Assembly (NCBI GenBank): GCA_964452325.1 | Contig: CAYVLB010000093.1 | Span: 1-7,368 of the forward strand | Direction of reading: 5' to 3' | Length of the DNA: 7,368 bases | Origin: JALVCQ01 sp964452325 | GTDB taxonomy: Bacteria > Bacteroidota > Bacteroidia > JAADEI01 > JALVCQ01 | Shown here: in pieces, positions 1 to 5,618 of the stretch | How the letters are laid out: the number at the start of each line of letters is the position of its first letter | Numbering within the stretch: position 1 is the first letter of the stretch | The notes under the pieces: model-generated | Seen by the model: the letters and a program-made list of their open reading frames with translations, nothing else | What the model was told of the DNA's origin: nothing | Databases searched by the model: none | Position numbers and translations under genes: made by a program

Positions 1-1
1 T

Positions 2-301
2 CATCAGGCCCATGCATTGATGGTGCCCAGCCGCCTTGAATCCTTTTGTGTTGCCGCTGTCGAAGCCCTGATGTGTGGCCGTCCAGTGGTAGCAACCCAA
101 TCGGGTGGACCCGAGGAAATTATCCGACCACCCAATGAAGGCATCCTTACTGCCATCCACAGCGATGCACTGACCGAAGGAATGATCGAACTGATGAATC
201 GCCATTCCAATTTTGATCCCATCAACTTACATCATTCGACAGTCCATCGATTTTCCCCGGAGGTGATCATTCCCCGCCTTGCAGAATGGTTGAGCATTTA
301 A
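2..301 (+). CDS. Glycosyltransferase, GT-B fold (GT4-like), C-terminal fragment
   Basis: The reading frame is open from the left edge and ends in TAA at 299-301, so only the last 99 residues are present and the true start lies outside the window. The visible part is the nucleotide-sugar-binding half of a family 4 type glycosyltransferase. It contains P-S-R-L-E-S-F-C-V-A-A-V-E (fragment residues 9-21), which holds the EX7E signature, followed by A-L-M-C-G-R-P-V-V-A-T-Q-S-G-G-P-E-E-I-I. This arrangement is typical of retaining GT-B enzymes, where the second half grips the donor diphosphate. The donor and acceptor cannot be deduced. The gene converges on the minus-strand asparagine-synthase-like gene and the stop codons overlap. 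A role in surface polysaccharide or glycolipid synthesis is plausible but is inference. The family call is strong; the substrate is unknown. Confidence 0.88.
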   Translation, partial: HQAHALMVPSRLESFCVAAVEALMCGRPVVATQSGGPEEIIRPPNEGILTAIHSDALTEGMIELMNRHSNFDPINLHHSTVHRFSPEVIIPRLAEWLSI

Positions 302-1821
302 TAAGGAGGGCACTGGCGATGCAAGAACCAAAGGGCATGTACTTCGTTCTCATTGGCATAATTCTCAGAAGGAAGGCCTACATCACGGGCTAATAGGTCA
401 GCAAAATGCCATAATCCGTTGGGGTCAACCCACCGACGCCGCTGAAAATACCTGGGTCTGCACTGTTTAATCCATTTACCCAACCAACGGAGCCATTGCG
501 GACGGGATGGATGAGAAGCAGGAAAGTCTACTTTCCATGGCCGGAAATAGTGCCGAAAAGCCGCTTGAAGAAACAAGCGACGCCCCCGACGCATCACATA
601 CGGTAACGAATACCAAAATCGGACCACTGCGTCATCCCAGAAAGGCAATAGCCAGCGCAGGCCCCAAAAGTCGAAAACCCGAACAGAATTCACCGAAAAT
701 TTGGCCAGTCGGTTCCGATTACGCCACCATTCATATACGTTCTGTGCCCCTCCGGCATCATGCCATTCCCATCCTATCAGTTCTCTGGCAATGCGCTGTT
801 TCAATTGATTCGCCCCCCGCTTTGGGAAGAACGGTTGTTTCACAATCCATTCGGCCAGCCCAGCCACATCTTCCGGAAAAGAATTGGCCGGTACCATCGG
901 AATGCCATTTTGAGCGCCCGTACACATTCCCGAAACAACCACACCATCGCATGGAATAAGCCGATGCCGTAGCAAATATTCCACTGCAAAAAAATCTTGT
1001 TCGTGGGCCACACCCGCATATTGTGATGCAAAGCGGTCATAGGCCTTACCTACACGTGTCAGATAACTTCGAAACATCTCTGGCGAATAGGAGACAAAAT
1101 GCCACTGAATATTCAATTGCTTCGCCACACGGTAGGCGATATTTACCTCGGGGCTGCCTGGCATCCCATAAGTGTAGGCAATTAATTCCTTGACCCCGGC
1201 CTTCCGGAGTATCACTGCCAGCAGGCGGCTATCATAGCCCCCACTCAGCGGAATCAGTACTGGCCTTCCAGCAATCCCATCAAGTGCCCGCAGGGCGCTT
1301 GCATCCATCACATCGACGAAACTCTTTTCGGCCACTTCCCACGAAACCCGATCTGAAGGCCCCTGATATGCGGTTCTGTCTTCTTCAATTGCTAACTGTC
1401 CTTGGCGTTTATGATAAGTTAATCTCTGATACGGTAACAACTGAAAAATGAAGGGCAATAGGGTTTCGTTACCCAACACACAATAAATATGACGCCATTC
1501 GAGGTAACATTCTTTCCGGCACTGTCGAACACCGAAATGACGTGCCAACAGTACGGCATTATCACTTATGGCAAATTGCTTGCCGTCCCAATAGTAAAAA
1601 AGCGGAATACTGCGGGCTGAATCCACCGCTGCCCGCAAAAACGAATCTGTCTCTTCGATCAATGCGAAAGGAAAACCTTGCTGTAAGAAATTCTGGTATA
1701 GTTCAGCAAACGTTCCTTGCTTGAATGAGACACCGTAGGCCGGGGTTCGCCATCGAATACGCCCCTGGTGTTTCCACTGCGTCGATGAAAAATGGCATGG
1801 GAAAAAGTATGAATCTGGCAT
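298..1821 (-). CDS. Asparagine-synthase-like protein with degenerate glutaminase half
   Basis: This 507-residue protein belongs to the asparagine synthase (AsnB-type) superfamily. The ATP-pyrophosphatase half is marked by the PP-loop S-G-G-Y-D-S-R at residues 193-199, followed by the expected L-I-A-Y-T-Y-G and a pattern resembling E-x-x-x-A-x-x-x-A. Residues 64-88 (A-A-V-D-S-A-R-S-I-P-L-F-Y-Y, then F-A-I-S-D-N) are a remnant of the class II glutaminase domain. The protein starts M-P-D rather than M-C, so the nucleophilic Cys2 needed for glutamine hydrolysis is missing. Around residues 385-425 the G-x-E-x-R-x-P-x-x-D segment of the family reads G-L-R-W-L-L-P-F-W-D, and the later K-x-x-L-R element reads R-R-L-F-L-Q. 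It is therefore unlikely to be a normal asparagine synthetase. Such homologues often sit near glycosyltransferases and may amidate or adenylate an unknown acceptor. The start ATG lies 11 bp after the dapD stop, so it is probably the last gene of the operon. No clear Shine-Dalgarno is seen, which is common in Bacteroidota. Confidence 0.82.
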   Translation of the reverse strand: MPDSYFFPCHFSSTQWKHQGRIRWRTPAYGVSFKQGTFAELYQNFLQQGFPFALIEETDSFLRAAVDSARSIPLFYYWDGKQFAISDNAVLLARHFGVRQCRKECYLEWRHIYCVLGNETLLPFIFQLLPYQRLTYHKRQGQLAIEEDRTAYQGPSDRVSWEVAEKSFVDVMDASALRALDGIAGRPVLIPLSGGYDSRLLAVILRKAGVKELIAYTYGMPGSPEVNIAYRVAKQLNIQWHFVSYSPEMFRSYLTRVGKAYDRFASQYAGVAHEQDFFAVEYLLRHRLIPCDGVVVSGMCTGAQNGIPMVPANSFPEDVAGLAEWIVKQPFFPKRGANQLKQRIARELIGWEWHDAGGAQNVYEWWRNRNRLAKFSVNSVRVFDFWGLRWLLPFWDDAVVRFWYSLPYVMRRGRRLFLQAAFRHYFRPWKVDFPASHPSRPQWLRWLGKWIKQCRPRYFQRRRWVDPNGLWHFADLLARDVGLPSENYANENEVHALWFLHRQCPPY

Positions 1822-1832
1822 AAGATGCCCTA

Positions 1833-2660
1833 CTATACTGGCACATTATATTCCCGTAGGACCTCATTGAGCGAGGTCTTACGATCGGTCTTTTCGCTAC
1901 GTTGACCAATAATGAGCGCGCACGGTAAATAATATTCACCCGCGGGGAATTGCTTGGGACGTACTCCGGGAACCACCACACTATACGGAGGCACTTCACC
2001 ACGATATTCTCGGGGGGGACAGGTCGTTACATCAATAATGGGAGTTGATGCAGTGATGACGGTATTGGCACCCAATACAGCTCCTTCCCTCACCCAAACC
2101 CCCTCAACAATAATGCATCTCGATCCGACAAACACATTATCCTCAATAATCACAGGAGCTGCCTGGACAGGCTCAAGCACACCCCCGATTCCTACACCTC
2201 CCGATAGATGCACATATCGGCCAATTTGAGCACATGATCCCACTGTTGCCCATGTATCCACCATGGTTCCCCGACCAACATATGCCCCAATGTTGATATA
2301 CGAAGGCATTAACACAGCCTCGGGATGTACAAAAGCTCCATGTCGGACCACGCTCATCGGCACCATTCGAGGTGCAGGACCAACGAAGGGTTGATAGACC
2401 GGAATCTTGTCATAAAACATAAAATCACCTGCTACCATTCGACGCATTGGCTGAATCTGGAAGTATAACAAAATGGCTTGCTTAACCCATTGATGAACCT
2501 TCCAGCCATCCACTCCAGGCTCAGCTACCCTCACCTGACCTTTCGACAACTGGCGGATTACTTCCCGCACAGCCGCCTGATAAATAGGTTGTTGAAGATG
2601 CTGCTCAGGATCTTCAAGAATGTACTGAATTTGTTCTGACAGGTTCATTGTCCTTTTCAT
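1833..2660 (-). CDS. dapD: 2,3,4,5-tetrahydropyridine-2,6-dicarboxylate N-succinyltransferase
   Basis: DapD transfers succinyl from succinyl-CoA to tetrahydrodipicolinate in the succinylase branch of diaminopimelate/lysine synthesis, a cytosolic pathway that feeds peptidoglycan. The 275 residues match the usual length (about 274 in E. coli). An alpha-helical N-terminal domain (about 1-100, with R-V-A-E-P...G-W-x-V) is followed by left-handed beta-helix hexapeptide repeats (about 105-230). The latter contain G-T-M-V-D-T-W-A-T-V-G-S-C-A-Q-I-G at 131-147 and H-L-S-G-G-V-G-I-G-G-V-L-E-P at 151-164. Asp135 corresponds to E. coli Asp141. The C-terminus (F-P-A-G-E-Y at 238-243, P-C-A-L-I-I-G-Q-R, ending Y-N-V-P-V) has the Bacteroidota form. 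The residue matching E. coli Glu189 is Ile183. The ATG at 2658-2660 lies 4 bp after the menA stop. A second in-frame ATG (2646-2648, Met5) is preceded by AAAAGGACA and is a possible alternative start. The functional call is very secure. Confidence 0.96.
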   Translation of the reverse strand: MKRTMNLSEQIQYILEDPEQHLQQPIYQAAVREVIRQLSKGQVRVAEPGVDGWKVHQWVKQAILLYFQIQPMRRMVAGDFMFYDKIPVYQPFVGPAPRMVPMSVVRHGAFVHPEAVLMPSYINIGAYVGRGTMVDTWATVGSCAQIGRYVHLSGGVGIGGVLEPVQAAPVIIEDNVFVGSRCIIVEGVWVREGAVLGANTVITASTPIIDVTTCPPREYRGEVPPYSVVVPGVRPKQFPAGEYYLPCALIIGQRSEKTDRKTSLNEVLREYNVPV

Positions 2661-2664
2661 TTAA

Positions 2665-3561
2665 TCATTTAACCCACAACGACAACCCGATCACATGAGC
2701 ATATGCAAAAGCTGTCAGTACCAGTTGTTTTAGCATAAAGGTAAGACGTTGTGGGGTACGGGCCCGAGCAACAAACCCCCAATGGTAAAAAAAGATGACA
2801 CCATAGAAAAGTGCATAATATTGGCGTTGGCTATGATAAACGTAGTTTCCCCACCACAGGTGGAGAAGCAATGCACCGATCAAGAGCATTCCATGATAGA
2901 TAATGGTGCCCTGGCGTCCCAGGCGGGTGGCCAAGGTATGTTTTCCCGATACTCGATCGGTAGGAATATCTCGGAGGTTATTAAGATTCAATACGGCCGT
3001 AGAAAGTAAGCCATAAGCTGCGCCAATGATCCAATGAATGGCTTCAAAATGCCCGGTTACTAGCCAGAATCCTGCTCCTATGGCCATCGGCCCGAAGAAG
3101 ACAAACACTGCCAGATCGCCAAGTCCTCGATAGCCATATGGCTGTGCGGTAGCCGTGTAGGCACGCGCAGCCCATAGGGATGCCAACCCTGCAGCCCAAA
3201 GTCCTCCTTTGATTATCCAAGAGGTGGGTGATAAGACAATGGCCATGCTGCCCGCCGCTAATGCTATGCCCGTCCACCAGTTCATGCCTTTCCGCAGATC
3301 ACGTACCGAGATTTGTTGCTTATGAATCGCCCGCCGAGGCCCTATGCGATGTACATCAGCACCATGCCGCAAGTCTCCGTAATCATTGGCCACATTCGAT
3401 AAGATCTGAAGGGCCAGGATGGTTATAGTATAGGCTATCCATGCAGGCACATGCCATTGCTGGGCATGCACTGCGAGATAGCCCACCAAAGACGCCGCCC
3501 CCAACGCCAACAATAGCGTAGGAAGTCGGAATGTAGAGATCCAGGCTCCTGCTTTTCCCAT
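2665..3561 (-). CDS. menA: 1,4-dihydroxy-2-naphthoate polyprenyltransferase
   Basis: MenA is an integral membrane UbiA-family prenyltransferase that attaches the polyprenyl tail to 1,4-dihydroxy-2-naphthoate, giving demethylmenaquinone. From the ATG at 3559-3561 it has 298 residues, the usual size. The first Mg-diphosphate motif is N-D-Y-G-D-L-R-H-G-A-D at 59-69. The second is N-N-L-R-D-I-P-T-D at 194-202, followed by G-K-H-T-L-A-T-R-L-G. The segment Y-G-Y-R-G-L-G-D-L-A-V-F-V-F-F-G-P (142-158) is also characteristic. Hydrophobic stretches at about 14-32, 41-57, 97-130, 150-168, 176-193, 222-237, 247-264 and 278-296 fit a multi-helix UbiA bundle. The start is chosen because the menB stop and this ATG share one base (TGATG), a translational-coupling arrangement. 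The TTG immediately upstream (3562-3564) would add one residue and is less likely. MenB immediately upstream supplies the precursor of its substrate. Confidence 0.95.
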   Translation of the reverse strand: MGKAGAWISTFRLPTLLLALGAASLVGYLAVHAQQWHVPAWIAYTITILALQILSNVANDYGDLRHGADVHRIGPRRAIHKQQISVRDLRKGMNWWTGIALAAGSMAIVLSPTSWIIKGGLWAAGLASLWAARAYTATAQPYGYRGLGDLAVFVFFGPMAIGAGFWLVTGHFEAIHWIIGAAYGLLSTAVLNLNNLRDIPTDRVSGKHTLATRLGRQGTIIYHGMLLIGALLLHLWWGNYVYHSQRQYYALFYGVIFFYHWGFVARARTPQRLTFMLKQLVLTAFAYAHVIGLSLWVK

Positions 3562-4415
3562 CAAGGGAACTTAGGAAACTTGTGAAAGTTGGGTTTTCGC
3601 TTTTCAAGAAAAGCATTTTTACCCTCTTTCGCCTCATCAGTCAGGTAGTACAGTAACGTGGAATTGCCTGCCAGGGCTTGTAAACCCATCTGCCCATCCA
3701 GTTCAGCATTAAAAGCTGCTTTGAGCATTCGGATGGCAATGGGACTTTTTTCGGCGATTTTGCGAGCCCATTCCACGGTAGTTTGTTCTAACATATCAAG
3801 GGGGACGACCTTGTTGACCAGTCCCATCTGAAAAGCCTCTTCCGCACTATATTGTTCACAGAGGAACCAGATTTCTCGGGCTTTCTTCTGCCCCACATGA
3901 CGGGCCAGAAAAGAAGCCCCTAACCCGCCATCAAAGCTACCTACCTTGGGACCTGTTTGTCCAAATACCGCATTGTCAGCAGCAATGGTAAGATCACATA
4001 TGACATGCAACACGTGTCCACCTCCGATGGCATATCCTGCCACTGCTGCAATAACTGCCTTGGGCAAGTATCGAATCATATACTGAAGGTCCAGCACATT
4101 CAGTCGGGGAATGCCCTCCTCAGGATCCACATATCCTCCATGTCCACGCACCGACTGATCACCCCCACTGCAAAATGCACGCCCGCCCTCACCAGTCAGA
4201 ATCGCTACATGAATGTCTGGGTCGAAACGGACGGTTCGGAAGGCATCCATCATCTCATCAACAGTCTTGGGGGTAAAGGCATTGTGAACCTGCGGACGAT
4301 TAATGCTGACGCGCGCAATATGATCGTAATACTCAAACTTAATCTCCTCATACTCACGGATCGTCTGCCATGGCAGCTTCCACCTCAGAAGCGGTTCAAA
4401 ATCCTTAATCGGCAT
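3561..4415 (-). CDS. menB: 1,4-dihydroxy-2-naphthoyl-CoA synthase
   Basis: MenB is a crotonase-fold enzyme that closes the second ring of the naphthoquinone by an intramolecular Claisen (Dieckmann-type) condensation of o-succinylbenzoyl-CoA. The 284 residues match E. coli MenB (285) almost one to one. R-P-Q-V-H-N-A-F-T-P-K lies at 40-50. The oxyanion-hole region S-G-G-D-Q is at 83-87. Q-T-G-P-K-V-G-S-F-D-G-G is at 153-164, with Ser160 and Asp162 at the catalytic positions. I-W-F-L-C is at 182-186. Gln153, Gly155 and Trp183 match the bicarbonate site of type I MenB, so bicarbonate rather than a protein carboxylate should act as base. The tail R-K-P-N-F-H-K-F is also typical. The ATG start lies inside the last codons of pdhB (11-bp overlap); no other in-frame ATG precedes the conserved region. 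The N-terminus is slightly longer than the conserved E-Y-E-E-I-K-F-E start, so its first 20 residues are less certain. Confidence 0.96.
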   Translation of the reverse strand: MPIKDFEPLLRWKLPWQTIREYEEIKFEYYDHIARVSINRPQVHNAFTPKTVDEMMDAFRTVRFDPDIHVAILTGEGGRAFCSGGDQSVRGHGGYVDPEEGIPRLNVLDLQYMIRYLPKAVIAAVAGYAIGGGHVLHVICDLTIAADNAVFGQTGPKVGSFDGGLGASFLARHVGQKKAREIWFLCEQYSAEEAFQMGLVNKVVPLDMLEQTTVEWARKIAEKSPIAIRMLKAAFNAELDGQMGLQALAGNSTLLYYLTDEAKEGKNAFLEKRKPNFHKFPKFP

Positions 4416-5391
4416 ACATGACTGCTTTTAACTGTTGAATCACTTCCCTTGCATTGGGCAAAAAACGCTCTGCCAGCGTAGGTGCATACGGCGCAGGGAC
4501 ATCAGCCGTTGTACATCGCATGATAGGGGCATCAAGGTAGTCAAATGCCCGCCGCTGCAGTTGATACGCAATTTCTGCACTTATCGATGCCATGGGCCAT
4601 GCTTCTTCAACAATCACTGCCCGATTGGTTTTTTGAACCGAACGTACCAATGTTTCTACATCAATCGGACGCAATGATCGCAAATCGATGAGTTCAATAT
4701 CATATCCCTCTTTGGCTAACGCATCGACTGCTTCTTGGGCTACGTGACGCATCTTGCCCCATGCAATAACAGTGGCATCGGTTCCTTCGTTAACTACCTC
4801 TGCCTGCCCAATTGGCACCACATATTCTTCCGCTGGGACAGGCCCCTTATGGTTGTACATCAATTCTGACTCGAGCACCAATACGGGATCATCATCACGA
4901 ATAGCACTTTTGAGCAGACCTTTAGCATCGTACGGTGTAGCAGGTTCAACGACCTTAAGGCCTGGCACGTTGGCGAACCAATTACCCAGCGACTGGGAAT
5001 GTTGCGACCCCAGCTGTCCTGCAAACCCAGAAGGACCACGGAACACCATAGGAACATTAAACTGCCCCCCCGACATGTATAACATTTTAGCAGCACTATT
5101 GACAATCTGATCAACTGCCAACAATGCAAAGTTCCACGTCATAAACTCTACAATGGGGCGCAGACCATTCATGGCAGCACCCACTCCAATCCCCGCAAAC
5201 CCCAATTCTGAAATGGGAGTATCAATCACCCGTTCAGGTCCAAAACGTTCCAACATTCCTTGGCTGACCTTATAAGCCCCCTGATATTGAGCAACTTCCT
5301 CACCGATCAGGAATACATTCGGATCCCGCTCCATCTCTTCGATCATGGCTTCCCGAAGGGCCTGTCGAAACTGGATAATGCGTTCAGACAT
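4405..5391 (-). CDS. pdhB: Pyruvate dehydrogenase E1 component, beta subunit
   Basis: This is the beta subunit of the thiamine-diphosphate E1 enzyme that decarboxylates pyruvate and passes the acetyl unit to the E2 lipoyl domain. From the ATG at 5389-5391 it has 328 residues, normal for free-standing beta subunits. Diagnostic parts are E-E-V-A-Q-Y-Q-G-A-Y-K-V (31-42), D-T-P-I-S-E (57-62, Glu62 being the cofactor-activating glutamate), F-R-G-P-S-G (117-122), Q-H-S-Q (130-133, with the conserved active-site His131), and A-I-R-D-D-D-P-V-L-V-L-E (163-174), plus the C-terminal transketolase domain with D-L-R-S-L-R-P-I-D. These features favour pyruvate over branched-chain 2-oxoacid dehydrogenase, although that subgroup is the main alternative. 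A GTG at 5395-5397 would add two residues (V-P) and is less likely. No alpha subunit or E2 gene is present, so its partners must be encoded elsewhere. It is the first gene of the minus-strand operon and has its own promoter candidate. Confidence 0.93.
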   Translation of the reverse strand: MSERIIQFRQALREAMIEEMERDPNVFLIGEEVAQYQGAYKVSQGMLERFGPERVIDTPISELGFAGIGVGAAMNGLRPIVEFMTWNFALLAVDQIVNSAAKMLYMSGGQFNVPMVFRGPSGFAGQLGSQHSQSLGNWFANVPGLKVVEPATPYDAKGLLKSAIRDDDPVLVLESELMYNHKGPVPAEEYVVPIGQAEVVNEGTDATVIAWGKMRHVAQEAVDALAKEGYDIELIDLRSLRPIDVETLVRSVQKTNRAVIVEEAWPMASISAEIAYQLQRRAFDYLDAPIMRCTTADVPAPYAPTLAERFLPNAREVIQQLKAVMYAD

Positions 5392-5413
5392 GGGCACAAC
5401 TTAGCTGGCCGTG

Positions 5414-5444
5414 CAAACTTACAAGATGAAAGATCCATAACGAA
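5414..5444 (-). promoter_or_regulatory. Bacteroidota-type promoter for pdhB and the minus-strand operon
   Basis: On the minus strand TAAGTTTG (5421 down to 5414) is an exact match to the Bacteroidota -7 box TAnnTTTG. Nineteen bases upstream lies TTCG (5444 to 5441), one mismatch from the -33 box TTTG, and the spacing is the expected one. Transcription would begin near 5407-5409, giving a leader of roughly 16-18 nt before the pdhB ATG. The match is by eye and has not been tested. Confidence 0.55.
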
Positions 5445-5576
5445 AAGAACCAGGCTACCCGGATACTTGCTTGTGCATTATCGCAAGGAGCCCACAAACA
5501 TGAATGCTACGAAGTGGATACGCACTTTTCCCTACTAATCTCCATAAGAAGGCATCCCCATGGAATCAACATGCGT

Positions 5577-5584
5577 TAACTTTG
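5577..5584 (+). promoter_or_regulatory. Candidate -7 box of the icd promoter
   Basis: TAACTTTG is an exact match to the Bacteroidota -7 consensus TAnnTTTG and would give a start near 5590-5592 and a leader of about 27 nt before the icd ATG at 5619. No TTTG-like -33 box is seen at the expected distance, so the call is weaker than for pdhB. An overlapping sigma70-like reading also exists: TTAACT (5576-5581), a 17-base spacer and TATAAA (5599-5604). It would leave a leader of only about 8 nt. Confidence 0.4.
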
Positions 5585-5618
5585 CCGCCACTTTCTTGTA
5601 TAAATAGTTCGAAGAGGC

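Noticed and set aside
507..959. Open frame of 150 codons on the plus strand
   Set aside because: It lies antisense inside the asparagine-synthase-like gene, its protein is proline- and serine-rich low-information sequence, and it shows no family motif.
1845..1852. TATAAT on the minus strand just before the asparagine-synthase-like gene
   Set aside because: It is part of the dapD codons for Glu-Tyr-Asn, has no matching -35 element at the right distance, and this organism appears to use a different -7 consensus.
1858..1880. Inverted repeat (GACCTC, 7-base loop, GAGGTC, extended by one G-T and one A-T pair) near the dapD 3' end
   Set aside because: It lies inside the conserved K-T-S-L-N-E-V-L-R codons, has no T-run on either strand, and is likely a by-product of coding sequence, not a terminator or attenuator.
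3957..4421. Open frame of 154 codons on the plus strand opposite menB
   Set aside because: The opposite strand encodes full-length MenB with every catalytic motif; the antisense frame has no recognisable features.
5466..5487. Possible small hairpin CTTGC...GCAAG touching the AAGGAG of the first micro-ORF
   Set aside because: The stem is only five base pairs with a 12-base loop, too weak to propose an RNA switch.
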